Below are positions 10,241 to 22,018 of a stretch of 64,000 nt of DNA, in pieces. The stretch is from Primulina eburnea (Eukaryota > Streptophyta > Magnoliopsida > Lamiales > Gesneriaceae), in contig NC_133103.1 of assembly GCF_022965805.1 (NCBI RefSeq), positions 49,235,693 to 49,299,692 on the forward strand. Direction: 5' to 3'. Below the pieces are notes generated by a model, which worked only from the letters and a program-made list of their open reading frames with translations, did no database searches and had not been told where the DNA came from. Position numbers and translations under genes: made by a program. Each line of letters starts with the position of its first letter. Position 1 is the stretch's first letter.

Positions 10241-12161
10241 ACAAGATTGGTATAGTCGGGATGATGACGTTAAACCAAGCGCTGTGTGGGAGGCAACCCA
10301 CAATTTATTTTCTTTAGCATTCATTTTGTTTTTATTATTTTATTTTATTTTACGTCCTTAGTTGTTAATTTTACCCACCACCAGATCTATCACCGCCGCA
10401 GCCCATGGACATGGATGACACAGATGCTGCGGACAACAACTCGAGCGCCCGAGTTTTGGCACTCGTGTGCGAGGTATGTGTTGTCATGTTCTTTATTTTC
10501 ATACATTGAGGACAATGCATGATTTAAGTTTGGGGGGGTCAAAATTGCTTTGTTAGAATTTTTCTTCTGAATGTTTTTTAATTTTTGCTCAGTAGTTAAG
10601 TTGTTTTGCTTTCTTCTAGTTTTATTTCATTTTTTTTGTTTTTTTGCGTTCTATATTTGTTAGGAACAGTCATGGATAAGTAAAACGTGTGGCCGATGAT
10701 GAAAATTGAATTGTGGTCATGAGGTTTATATGTGTTCATGAGAACCTAGGAGTCACAAATATTTTGCACTGTCGTGTTTATTGATACTATGGTTGCTTAG
10801 AGACAAGTTGTATGCCTGTGATGCTAAACAGACGACAGATATCTAATTTTTGATAATTCGTGCATGACATTGAGTGACATTTTCACAAACATAGAAATGA
10901 TCTAGGCAGTCTTTCACAATATCCTTGGGCCTGTGTTCCTTGTTTACTATCAATTGTAGCCCGTTGAGCTTTAAGTTAATTGAGATGCTTACTTTTTCTT
11001 CTTGCACCTATTTCATCTATCATTCTATTGAAAATTGCATGTGACGGGTTTATATGAGTTGACTAATGGATTGATGGAAGTCTAGAACTTGTTTGAACAC
11101 TTTTCGAGGCGAAATACGGATAATATGTGACATAGGAATGATTTAGGCGATATTTGGAGCCGTTTTGAGCCTTCGAGCCGACCAAATGAACATGATATAT
11201 CCCTAGTGTCCCATTTTGAGCCAACTAAAAATCAAGTGGTGTGTGTCAATGACACACAATTAGCCCCCACTTGTATTTATTCTACATCCCACAACAACTA
11301 CCTAATGAAGCCTATACACTGATTTTCCTACCTATTTCTGAGAGAAATAAATTCATTGGTGTTGTAATGATTCAGATGCTCTTTGAAAAGAAAAAGAAAA
11401 CGTAAAGTGTGCGAAAAGGAGTTGGCAAAGAAAAGAGGAATAAAAAAAAAAAAACAATGAAAAGAATCACACAAAAGTGGTGAAAAAAAAAAAAAAAATT
11501 TGGAAAATAGAGGATATGATTGGGAAGAAAACAATAAAGAGATGGTGAATGAAATGCTAGCGAAATTGACGAAGATTCAATTATTTCTCTCAAATTTTGA
11601 ATTCCATACCTTTTATTGTAGCCATGAGCCGTGGCCTAACGTTACAAGCCTACAAGACCTATTAACCTTGTCACATTTATCCAATATACTAGTGGAGAAA
11701 AGTTGTTCAAGTTAAGCCTATGGATACCTGAAAAACATAGTCATCAAGTGTAGACTTTGATCACTTGCTTGCAAGCATCTCGTTGTGTGATTTCATCTTT
11801 GGTATAATTTCGTTGAATATTCATTGAGCCAGTTAATCACCAATAAAGTCCTATGTGATCTATGAATGTGAATTTGGATTTTAATGAAGTGTGAGTTGAA
11901 CTAAACTGAGGATTTCTCGATTCTGAAAGGCGAATGGGCATTGTTACTCTATCTGAGCATTCGATGGGGTAAACAAACATGGACATATCACACACACACG
12001 TGACTCTTGGGAAATTGTGAATTACATTAAATAGATAAAATCTGAGGCCAATATCACTTCTTGCGAATCCATGACTGTTAAGAGTTTCATTATTTATTAA
12101 TTGACTTCTTGTTTTTATTTTATTTTGCTCGGGACTAGCAAAAGTTCAAGTTTGGGGGGTT
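10241..12161 (+). other. Non-coding 3' internal region of element C
   Basis: No credible gene is seen. GACGTTAAACCAAGCGCT and GGGAGGCAACCCA lie at about 10266-10302, and a first purine tract AAGTTTGGGGGGG at about 10527-10540. The true polypurine tract AAGTTTGGGGGG is at 12147-12158, just before the 3' LTR. Poly-A and poly-T tracts near 11440-11500 explain the small ORFs. Confidence 0.7.
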
Positions 12162-13728
12162 TGATAAGTGCAAGATTTGCACTTAATTTACATTTAAATC
12201 CATTTTGAATTATGCTTGTTTCGAACAAAATTATGCGTTTTTGGTTTGTTTATGTTGTCATTTCAGGAATGGAGAAAATAGTGGACACGAGACCAAGTGG
12301 ACTAAGAAAACACAGCGGAGCGCACACGTCTGGACAGTAGCGACCACGCCCCAGCGCGACATCACGCGCGACCGCGCGCACATGCACGCAAGGCTTCAAC
12401 CCGAGGGTCCAGCGCGCCCGCGCCAAGTCTCGCGCTGCCGCGCGCGCAGATACAATGTTTCAATATCCGAGACTTCCGCGCCATCGCGCGAGATAACGCG
12501 CTGCCGCGCACGCTCAAGACCTACAGACAACCCGAGACCAACGCGCAATAGCGCCAAGTCTCGCGCCGCGCGCGCGCACGAGACACGCATCAACCCGAGA
12601 CAAACGCGCCCCCGCGCGACATTACGCGCTGCCGCGCGCACGAGCAGACGATACACAACCAGACCATCACGCCCCAGCGCGACACCTCGCGCCTCCGCGC
12701 GCGCACGCACCTTCTCACCCGGCAGAACACAGCGCGCCCCAGCGCCAAGTCTCGCGCCCCTGCGCGCGCCGCACTATAAATGGAGCGAGTTAGGTCATAA
12801 CACGTTATTATTCAGCCGTCGGGGAGTTACAACACACGAAATTATACCATCTTGGGGAGAAAAAAAGAAGCGAGAACGGAGCGCCTGCACGAGACGATTG
12901 CAAATACGAAGACGACGCATCTGGACACAGAGACGACACTTCGGATTTGTTATTCTTTCTCTTGTTTCTTTGTTTTCGTGTGTAACGATGTTTAGTTCTA
13001 CGAACATGTCTTGTTTTCTCATGGAATTCGTGATGAACTAAATTCCCATTCTAGAGAATGACGTAACTCTGTTGATACGATGATTTGACACTGTTATTTA
13101 TTTGATTGAATTCCGCTTTCGTTTAATTGTGTTCTCTGCGCTTACTGCACTGCAATTTACTGGCCATAAATTTTTTGTTGTTTGATTAATCTTATAACTC
13201 GGGAGAGGGACTAGGATTATAGATCATTAGAGACACATCGTTAAATGTTTATAGCGTTCGGAAGGCGTATAACTTTAGCGAGGCTTAGTAAGAACATAGT
13301 TTGCATTTATCTATGAAACGTAGATTCTAATTAGGAATAATTGAATCGAAAGTTGATAGATACACTTTATTCGTCACTTGGGAAAGGGGGAATAAAACAA
13401 TCTAAGTGTTCTTGGCCATTAATTGATTGGAATTCAGGAAGATAAATTAAACTGTGAATAATTATCGTGGAAACTTTGTGAAATCATTTCTCTAGATATT
13501 TCTCTCAGTATTATCTCTCAATTCGGTGACTTAATTACTTCATTGTTTTCAGTTAATTCGTTTAAACAAACAAATCTGATTACTGATTTTTCTAGATAAA
13601 GTCTTGGCTATTTTAATTACAAGAATTGATATACATTTTTATACACACTCCTCGTGGGATCGATACCTGTACTCTAACCAGTACTAAAACTTGACACCGT
13701 ATACTTGCGGTAGTGAAAACACGCAACA
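12162..13728 (+). repeat. 3' LTR of element C
   Basis: It has the same 1,567-bp length as the 5' LTR, with about nine substitutions by eye. It is followed by the GAGGT duplication and then the last 61 bases of solo LTR B. Confidence 0.93.
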
Positions 13729-13733
13729 GAGGT

Positions 13734-13794
13734 TTTAAAAAAAAAAAAAAATTTACTTGTACTTTTAAAGCAATAAAAAGATCAGGACGTTTCA
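13734..13794 (+). mobile_element. Chromovirus-type solo LTR B, right end
   Basis: These are the last 61 bases of solo LTR B after the GAGGT duplication of element C. The stretch holds a run of about 15 A and ends GGACGTTTCA, directly followed by the CAACC duplication and the resumed copia gag. Confidence 0.85.
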
Positions 13795-16700
13795 CAACCA
13801 CAACAAGGCCAACAAACACCAAACAAGAAGAAGTTCAAAGTCACTTGTTACAACTGCGGAAAACCGAATCACATGGCTAAGGATTGTAGGAGGCCAAAGA
13901 AGGGAAATCCTCAAGCCAACGTAGTTCATGAAAGGTCGGTACCATTTGATTTTTCTGAACTTAATTTGTCTGCAGTTATTTTGGAAACAAATTTGGTGGA
14001 AAATCCCAACGAGTGGTGGGTTGATACGGGAGCAACTCGACACATATGCTCCGACAAAGGGATGTTCTCTACATACATTCCATCGACCGGGAGAAAACTA
14101 TACATGGGGAACTCCGCTACATCTGAGGTGGTGGGCACCGGAAATGTCGTACTGAAGATGACATCGGGTTTGCAAGTAACCCTTGTTGACGTACTTCATG
14201 TACCGGACATAAGAAAGAACCTCGTGTCGGGGTCTCTGTTGGTCAAACATGGGTTTAGACTAGTATTTGAGTCTAACAAGTTTGTATTGACTAAAAATGG
14301 TCATTTTATTGGAAAAGGATATCTCGATGAGAACCTTTTCAAGTTGAATGTAATGGCTATACGCCAAAATGTTGTTGAAAGTAATAAAGGAAAAAAGTTC
14401 TATTTACCTGCTTGAGTGTTCTTATTTATGGCATGTTCGTTTAGGACACGTAAATTTTAATACCTTGCAACGTTTAATGAAACTTGAATTATTGCCTAAA
14501 CACAACGTCGATCCAATACACAAATGCGAGATATGTGTTGAAGCAAAAATGACCAAAGCGCCTTACCACTCGATTGAAAGATGTACAACTCCTCTAGAAC
14601 TAATACACACCGATCTTGGTAATTTAAAGTTTGTACAAACTAGAGGAGGAAAAAGATGCTACGTGACATTCATTGATGATAATACAAGGTACTGTTACTT
14701 ATACCTTTTGAGGTCAAAATATGAAGCTCTTGAACCATTCAAATGTTATAAGACCGAAGTTGAGAATCAACTAGGCAAACAAATAAAGAGAGTTCGAAGC
14801 GATAGAGGGGGCGAATACGGATCATCGTTTGATGAATTCTGCACATCCGTGGGTATAATTCATGAAACGACTGCTCCTTATTCACCACAATCGAATGGCA
14901 TTGCCGAAAGAAAAAAATAAAGAATCGAACTCTGAAAGATATGGAGAATGCTATGTTAATAAGTTCAGGACTACCCCAAAACTTGTGGGGGGAAGCAATA
15001 CTATCGGCTAATCACATCCCGAACAAGATACCCCACAAGAAAAATGACAAATCACCTTATGAATTGTGGAAAGGTCACAAACCTTCCTACAAGTATCTAA
15101 AAGTGTGGGGGTGTCTAGCTAAGGTAGAAATACCAAAGCCTAAACAAGAGCGAATTGGACCAAAGACGGTCGACTGCATATTCATCGGATATGCACATAA
15201 CAGTAGTGCCTATAGGTTTATAGTGCACAAATCTGAAAATGCAGAAATGAATACGGGCATGACAATTGAGTCAAGAAATGCAGTATTTTTTGAAAATATA
15301 TTTCCTTGTAAAGAAAGGAAAGAAAATGGTTCTAGCAAGAGGAAACTTGAGACGGAAAATGAAGGTCAAGTACCTACACGTGATCCAACTCTAAATGAAA
15401 ATGCTATACCATTGGAAGATTCTTCAAAAGAGCAAGAGCCAAGAAGAAGCAAAAGGGCTAGAATCTCATAGTCCTTTGGTCCAGACTTTCATACTTTTAT
15501 GTTGGAGAATGAACCAAAGAACATACAAGATGCTCTTGCTAGCCCTGACGCTATTTATTGGAAAGAAGCCATCAACTCTGAAATGGATTCCATTTTGCAA
15601 AACCATACTTGGGAACTAGTGGATCTTCCACTAGGTACCAAGCCATTGGGATGCAAATGGATATTGAAAAAGAAAATGATGGAAGTATTGGAAAATACAA
15701 AGCCAGGCTTGTGGTCAAAGGCTATAGACAAAGAGAAGGTCATGATTTCTTCGACACGTATTCACCAGTTTCAAGAATAACATCCATTCGTGTGCTCATT
15801 GCTATATCAGCTTTGCATAACCTTGAGATACATCAAATGGATGTCAAAACAGCATTCTTAAATGGTGAACTTGAAGAAGAAATATATATGGAGCAACCTG
15901 AAGGCTTCATTGTTAAAGGACAAGAAAGAAAAGTCTGTCGTTTAATTAAGTCACTATATGGACTTAAACAAGCGCCCAAGGAGTGGCACGAAAAATTTGA
16001 CAAGGTGGTATTGTCAAATGGATTTAATATTAATGAGTGTGACAAATGTGTTTACATTAAAGGCACTCGAGAATCTTATGTGATGGTATGTCTATATGTG
16101 GATGACATGCTAATAATGAGGAATAACCAAGAGTTGATTAAGGGTACAAAGAAAATGTTGACAAAAAATTTTGATATGAAAGATATGGGTATTGCTGATG
16201 TAATTCTAGGGATTAAAATCTTTAGAACTCCAGAAGCAATAGTCCTATCTCAATCTCATTATGTGGAAACAGTGTTGAAGAAGTTTAACGCTTATGACTC
16301 TACCCCAGTAAAAACGCCTTTAGACGTGAATGTCCATTTGGCGAAGAATCGTGGAGAACCAGTTTCCCAATTGGAATACTCCAAAATTATTGGAAGCCTT
16401 ATGTACATCACTAATTGTACTAGACCTGACATCGCTTGTGCGGTTAACAAGTTAAGTCGGTTTACAAGTAATCCTAGTGATGCACATTGGAAGGCGTTGA
16501 CAAGGGTGCTTAGATATTTAAAGCACACATCAGAATATAGACTACATTTCACAAAGTATCCAGCAGTACCTGAAAGATACTGTGATGCAAATTGGATTTC
16601 TGATACCAATGACTCCAAATCCACCAGTGGCTATGTATTTAGCATTGGTGGAGGAGCAGTCTCTTGGAGGTCATCGAAACAAACTTGCATTGCGAGGTCT

Positions 16701-17044
16701 ACTATGGAATCGGAGTTCATAGCGCTAGATAAAGCTGCAGAAGAAGCTGAGTGGCTTCACAACTTTCTAGAGGACATTCCATGTTGGACAAGTCCAGTGC
16801 CAGCAATCATGATACATTGCGACAGTCAGTCGGCAATTGCAAGGGCACAAAACAGTATGTACAATGGCAAGTCTCGACACATACGTCGAAGACACAATAC
16901 TGTGCGACAGTTGATCTCTAATGGAGTTATATCTGTTGATTATATTAAATCAAAGGATAACTTAGCGGATCCGCTTACAAAAGCATTAAATAGAGATCAA
17001 ATGTACTGTCTGTCAAGAGGAATGGGTTTAAAACCTACCAAATA
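13795..17044 (+). pseudogene. Copia A gag C-terminus and pol, decayed
   Basis: The order is zinc knuckle [14 protein letters not shown] (about 13849), protease [12 protein letters not shown] (about 14014), pre-integrase domain [11 protein letters not shown], integrase with [14 protein letters not shown] and [12 protein letters not shown] with [15 protein letters not shown] and YVDDML (about 16098), and RNase H with CDANW, STSGYVF and RSTMESEF. Breaks are a frameshift near 14400, a frameshift in an A run at about 14912 with TAA soon after, TAG at 15469-15471, and a frameshift near 15655. From about 15690 to TAA at 17042-17044 the RT-RNase H part is one open frame ending GMGLKPTK. The assignment is certain. 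Confidence 0.93.
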
Positions 17045-17579
17045 AAGTTTTCATAGTGGCAACCCAACCTTGTAGATTGGAGATCCCAAGATCTTGGTTC
17101 AATGGGACAACTAAATTATGAGAACTTGAGAAATCACTCCTCATTCCTAAGACGATGAGTGAAGTTGCCTACAAAGGTAGTGAGGTTAAGTATTGTACTT
17201 TTAATGATTCCGTAGCTTTCAAAAGCGGGGTAAGTAGGATACCCTTTTACAAGGAGATCAACTATGTACGTGTGAGGACGGGCCACCTCGATGAAACACG
17301 TATGAAGCCAAGATATGTTCCATGGCCAAAACGGACACAACCGATAAAACAAAATGGAAATGGAAGGAAGGTTATCATGTGGGTACAGTTGTCTGGTTTT
17401 ACATGAACCGTCAATAAGTTCAAGACATCACGTTCACTTCGTGACCTAGTAAATCCGATTGTATCCACTAGGGCAGGTTCAAAGCCAAAAGCTACCTCTC
17501 CTGATGTGATAATTTTTCGTATATACTCTCTCTTATGCATCACGAGCATTCATGCATTAATTTCATTCATGTGGGGGAT

Positions 17580-18330
17580 TGTTGGAATTTTGATGCTTAA
17601 TGAATGAAAATGAAGCAAATTAATCAATGTGTTTGATTGGAAAAATTCGAAAAGAAAAACGAAGCTTAATGAATGAATATTAAAAAAAAATTTGGTGGTG
17701 AACAGTAGTACTCGCGCAGGTGCGCGCTAGCGCCTGCCGAGACAGTGGCAGGCGCGCGCCTGCGCCAGATCCGGCGCGCAGGCGCGCGCGCCTGCCGGCA
17801 GCGCTCGGCAGGAGCTGCCGAGACGGCTCGGCAGGCGCTGCCGAGACGTCTCGGCAGCGTGCGAGCAGGCGTGCGGCCCTGCGCGCACAGACGCGTCCCT
17901 TCAGATTTTTTCGAGTTTTTCTGATATTTTTTCATTTCTTTGGCATTGTTTGATGATTGTAATCAGTTACAATGGCCAAGGGACATCTCCTATGAATGAG
18001 AGATCATGTCTTTTCATTTGAAAAACATTAAATGCATGATTATTTAAAAATCAAAAACACATTCAAACACATACAAGTATAAGCATATTCTCCTTCTTCC
18101 TTTCTTCTTCAAGAGAGAGTTCATCCATTTCTTTGTGAAAGAACTTGAATATTTGAGTGCTCATTATTCAAGTGTTGTAGTTGTATCTTGGGAGAAGATT
18201 GCCACAAAACTCTAGCACATTGTGAGGGCAAATTCTTCTTAAGGACAAAGTGTTCAACACTTGCCTCTACAGAGTTTTATTCTTTGATTTCTTATTGCAT
18301 TTCTCTCATATTTGAATACCCCACACAACA
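17580..18330 (+). repeat. 3' LTR of copia A
   Basis: It has the same start and end as the 5' LTR. The polypurine tract TGTGGGGGAT lies at 17570-17579 directly upstream. The GC module at 17709-17905 has extra CTCGGCAG / CTGCCGAG inverted repeats relative to the 5' copy. Confidence 0.92.
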
Positions 18331-18378
18331 TCTCACAGATAAAGATTCGTGAGACCGTCTCACTAGAGACCTACTCAT
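18331..18378 (+). repeat. Short palindromic repeat, copy 3, right half
   Basis: TCTCACAGAT, GTGAGACCGTCTCAC and AGAGACCTACTCA complete the unit interrupted at 1830. The first five bases repeat 1826-1830 (TCTCA) and are the target-site duplication of the copia element. Confidence 0.75.
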
Positions 18379-18399
18379 TATTTAATGCTTTAGCTTTTG

Positions 18400-18945
18400 C
18401 ATTTGCAAGTTCTGGAATTCAGAATTGATGGAAAATTGACACGAAAAATTATTTTAAATGTTGTGTCAACGTTAAAAAAAATAATCATACAACAGCTCAG
18501 AAAATCCTATAAATACATCATTTGTTCCTAATTAAATCTTATATATTTTACCATGCTGGTGTTGATCCTATAAATCCGATGTATGCTCCTCAGTCCTCAA
18601 GTCGACATGCTGCAAAGAAGGAAAGGACATCCGCATCATCAAGTGCGTATACTGAATCATCTAATACTAACACAAATGTGGATGTGGAAGATAGCAAAGC
18701 CCGATCTTGTCCAATGGGACAAAAGACAGAAAGGAGGAAAAAAGAGAGACCCAAATTGATGACATTAGTCAAGATATGGAACAATATGCAGCACAATTGG
18801 AGAAATATAATAACAATAGAAAAGTAGATCAACTCCTCCAAGCACATCAACTCCTCGTAATAGATACATGAGGCATGACAGATGAACAACTTCCGAACCA
18901 TCGGGCGATATGTGAGCAGCTCAAGAAAAGATTGAACATGTATTG
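18400..18945 (+). pseudogene. PIF/Harbinger ORF1-like (Myb/SANT) relic
   Basis: The frame near 18540-18830 gives NPMYAPQSSSRHAAKKERTS, SSSAYTESSNTNTNVDVEDS and RSCPMGQKTERRKKERPK. This Ser-rich linker followed by RPxGxKxxKRK resembles the end of ORF1 of plant PIF/Harbinger elements. A further piece EQLKKRLNM lies near 18912-18940. The N-terminal SANT domain is missing. The call rests partly on the transposase relic just downstream. Confidence 0.5.
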
Positions 18946-19290
18946 TGTTTTGTAATTTTTGTTTTCATATCATTATTTTAGTATCTGTGCGAGTTGTAAT
19001 TTATATTTTCATGTCATGTGTTTAATATCTGCGTGGTTTGTACCTTTTGATTATTAATTTAATTAATATTGTTTTGTTGTAATACGAATTTATGTAGTTC
19101 GTGTAATTTTTACAAATTAATTGTTCAAACTAGCCGTTACGAACTTACTGTTACTAACTAGATGTTATGATCCAGCCGTTACAAAGTAGCTATTAAAACT
19201 TGAATATAAGTAGGAGATGAAACATTCACAACTATTCACATTACATATTTTCTCTTCTCTCTCTTACACTAAACTCTTCATTTGTTCCAA
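18946..19290 (+). other. AT-rich spacer between Harbinger ORF1 and transposase
   Basis: It has no ORF. It holds CTAGCCGTTACGAAC-like repeats near 19131-19190 and a short pyrimidine-rich leader before the ATG at 19291, as is usual between the two genes of plant PIF elements. Confidence 0.45.
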
Positions 19291-19786
19291 AATGTTTGAA
19301 AATCCTAGCCAAACTAACACAAAAAACATTCTTGAAGACACAACTAACCATACAACACCAGGTTGAATAATTATTCATGACGATATTGCACAATCAAGGT
19401 AGATTGCGCGAATTCTTGCAAAGTTCTTATGGTAGTGCACAAAAAAGGTCAATTAATAGATAACATGTAGTTAAACACGTTCAACTTGTTAATAATAATT
19501 TATCTACTGAGCTGGTATATATCGATGACATGTTCCGATGGCGATTTTTAAATAGAAAATATTTGTTTTTGCGCATAGTCACTGATTTGGGGAATCACCT
19601 GATGAATATTTTAAATGAAGGGAAGATGCAACAAGAAGAAAAGGCTTATCGGCACTTCAGAAATGCACATAGGCTATCTGTCAACTGGCTTACGGAGGCC
19701 CTAGAGACCAATTGGACGAGCACCCGCGGATGGGTGAAACAACCGCCCTTGAATGCTTGTCCAACCTTTGTCAATGTAATGCAAAT
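19291..19786 (+). pseudogene. PIF/Harbinger transposase, N-terminal part
   Basis: MFENPSQTNTKN opens the frame. DDMFRWRFLNRKYLFLRIV (about 19527-19584) matches the conserved start of plant Harbinger transposases, which have FRRRFRM followed by LFLRIV. EALETNW and ECLSNLCQCN follow in shifted frames before an LTR interrupts the gene at 19787. The nuclease part resumes at 21337. Several stops and frameshifts make it inactive. Confidence 0.7.
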
Positions 19787-21265
19787 ATGTTGAAACATTT
19801 CATGTTCGCAATCTTGATTTTGATGTTAACAAAATTTGTTATTTTGTTTTTAATGAATTTACCTAAGTGCACAGAAACTGAAACTGATCAGGATTTGAAC
19901 TGATCAGTTATCGAGACGTAAACTAAAAGCATCAACTGATCGTCCAAACGGAACCAGTTCAACTGAAATATCAAAAGACAAGTTCAATTGATTGCCCAGC
20001 TAATAGGCAGTTCAGCAGAAGACCTTCAGAAGCCCGACCAGCTGATGAAGATCTCAATTGATGAAGAGTCCAGCTGATCAGTTCAACTGAAACACCGAAC
20101 CAGTTCAAGATCAATTCATAATCAATCAATTTGCAGAATATGACAAGCTTATTCAATGGAATCCAGCTGTGCGCACTGAGAAAATTTTTTTTGTCCAATC
20201 AAAGGACAATAATAGATGTTACAACAGTGCTTAAAGCCAAAATGTTCCGAATGGCTGTTGGAAAGTACAAGACAAATATCGTGGAACATATTCAAAATGA
20301 AACGGATACAATAATTGAGTTTTACTGTACGATCAAAATTCGCACCTATAAATAGAAGATGAAGAACAACGAAGATAATAATAAGAAGGGTGTGAAGTTC
20401 AAAAGAGAAACATGACATGCCAACTGCTTAGTATAGAAGAAAAATAGTCAGTGTGTGAGAACACCTTCGTGTTATATTCATAGTTCAGTTCTCACACACA
20501 CACCCCCCCATCACTCACATTTACAGAGAGTTGAGCTTGTCTTGCACAAATACGTAAAACTTGTGTATGTAGTCTTTAACATATAGACGTTAAACAAGTG
20601 TTGGCTGGAATGTGCTGCCTTTAGTCTAGGCTAAGAGTTCAATTAGGCAGTATGGTAAGTCCTAAGCTGAGTGGGTTTATACAAGGTATTGTATAAATCA
20701 AAGTCTTCTAGTAAAAAAAGGGTGAACCCCACCCCCGAGGGCCCCACACAGAGCCGCCCCAAGCCCCGGCGTGAAGGGAGGTAAATCAGGGTTATGCATC
20801 GGCAGCAGGTACCCAGAGGAGAGGTTGGCAGGAGAAATTCTCCATAAAGGGTGAGCCGAGATTCGATCTCTCACCAACATGAATTAAAGTATCCTTCACT
20901 CCATGCCCTTACCACACAGCCTATGCCCCTGGGGGCATCAAAGTCTTCTAGTAGAACATATCTGATGTGGTAGAAGGGGTGACGTAGGAGCATTTGAAGT
21001 CTTCGAACATCCATAAATATAACTTGTGTATTTAACTGCTTAACTTTTGCTTTAAAACTGATTTGATTAGTTAAAGCTGTTATCAGTTCAATTCTCACCA
21101 TAACTAAATTGATATATGAAAGAACTGATCCCCCTTACATCAGTTAATCGGTTTACACAAGTTAAAAGCTTTAAACTGATTAGCTTTCTTAACGAAGGAT
21201 TATTTCGAGTATTTTTCACTTGGTTTAAAACCAAACTCGAATTAATTCATCGGTGTGTACATTCT
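19787..21265 (+). mobile_element. Copia-type LTR (solo or truncated) inside the Harbinger relic
   Basis: It starts TGTTGAAACATTTCATG. It has a TATA box CTATAAATAG near 20345, rich CAACTGA / TCAGTTGA half-sites, and a possible end CATTCTTAGAACA near 21265. No primer site, coding region or second LTR is seen. No matching 5-bp duplication was found, so the right border is a guess. A SINE is inserted at 20714-20936. Confidence 0.5.
20714..20936 (-). mobile_element. tRNA-derived SINE with 17-bp target duplication
   Basis: The perfect direct repeat ATCAAAGTCTTCTAGTA flanks the unit (20697-20713 and 20937-20953). Read on the minus strand, the unit starts GATGCCCCCAGGGGCATAGG. It has an A-box-like TAGGCTGTGTGGTAAGGG, a B-box-like GATCGAATCTCGG (20856-20870), a GC-rich body and a short T-rich tail. 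The layout and tail suggest an Au-like plant SINE; the family name is from memory and less sure than the SINE call. Confidence 0.85.
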
Positions 21266-21336
21266 TAGAACACGAGCTATTGCAGCTAATTGAGAATATT
21301 GTGTTTGAAACCTTCTAAGGTGCCCGAACCAATCCA

Positions 21337-21745
21337 TCAAAATATATATGTACTTAAGAAAACCCAATGCAACTGACACTGCTCGTTTGCTCAAAATGCA
21401 TAAGGAAAAATATGGTTTCCCCGGCATGTTAAGAAGCTTTGATTGTATGCATTGGGCCTGGAAAAATTTTCCAGTCACGTGGAGTAACCAGTACACATGA
21501 GACAATTATGGCTACCCAATAATTATGCCTACGGCGGTTCGTTAGCCGAATTTTGGATATGACATGTTTTTTTGAAGTCATTGTGTCTCATAATGATATC
21601 AATATTCTTAATGAATCATCTATTTTTAATGACGTCTTGAAAGGAAACTCACTGGAGGTTAATGTATTACTCAATAGTACATAATATATTAAAGGATACT
21701 ACGTAACAGATGATTATTTGAGTATCGAGATATTTGATTGATGAT
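21337..21745 (+). pseudogene. PIF/Harbinger transposase, DDE nuclease part
   Basis: YLRKPNATDTARLLKMHKEK, then YGFPGMLRSFDCMHWAWKNF (about 21411-21470) match the first catalytic Asp block of plant Harbinger nucleases. HNDINILNESSIFNDVLKGN (about 21590-21650) is the second Asp block, and GYYVTD near 21697 is the following conserved block. Stops and frameshifts separate the blocks. This is the same gene as the fragment ending at 19786. Confidence 0.8.
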
Positions 21746-21899
21746 GTAGGTCATAGGCCCACAAATATTTGAGAGAAATATACTTGATATTGGATGCTCT
21801 TAGTGGGTTTATTTTATAAAAAAATTAATTTTTTTTAAAAAAGATTGTTTAAATAATATAGATGGTGGAATTTTACAAAATTAAGACATAAATCCATCA

Positions 21900-22018
21900 T
21901 TAATGATAGATAAATATTGTAGCGTCTGCTACAAAGTTGGCAGAGTTGCGTCCAACTGCCATTTTTTTTTTTTAATTTTTTCATTATTATTGTTTGTTTT
22001 TTTAGAACTTGGACACAT
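21900..22018. mobile_element. Foldback family, second copy, left part
   Basis: TGCCATTTTTTTTT, TTTCATTATTATTG and TTTAGAACTTGGACACAT repeat the order seen at 42-100. The copy is interrupted at 22019 by an LTR and resumes at 26152. Confidence 0.55.

Larger units (their letters stand above)
6476..13728 (+). mobile_element. Athila-like gypsy element C, non-autonomous (gag-protease only)
   Basis: Two 1,567-bp LTRs (6476-8042, 12162-13728) are flanked by a perfect GAGGT duplication (6471-6475, 13729-13733). The primer site TGGCGCCGTTGCCGGGG and the polypurine tract AAGTTTGGGGGG are Athila/Tat hallmarks. Only gag and protease remain; RT, RNase H and integrase are absent. The protease is followed closely by the segment GACGTTAAACCAAGCGCT...GGGAGGCAACCCA, which in Athila elements normally lies after pol. 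By eye the LTRs differ at about nine positions, so this is a young insertion that must have been moved in trans. It sits inside solo LTR B. Confidence 0.93.
1831..18330 (+). mobile_element. Ty1/copia LTR retrotransposon A, host of two nested insertions
   Basis: TG...CA LTRs lie at 1831-2663 and 17580-18330, flanked by a perfect TCTCA duplication (1826-1830 and 18331-18335). Internal order is gag, protease, integrase, RT, RNase H, which is copia order. About 10.4 kb of the interior is foreign: solo LTR B and Athila-like element C sit inside gag between 3411 and 13795. Removing them leaves an element of about 6.1 kb. The coding region has stops and frameshifts and is dead. The LTRs differ by deletions and by a rearranged GC-rich block, so this is the oldest layer of the nest. 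Confidence 0.92.

Noticed and set aside
20698..20880. 60-aa minus-strand ORF
   Set aside because: It lies almost entirely in the SINE body, a non-coding RNA-type element.
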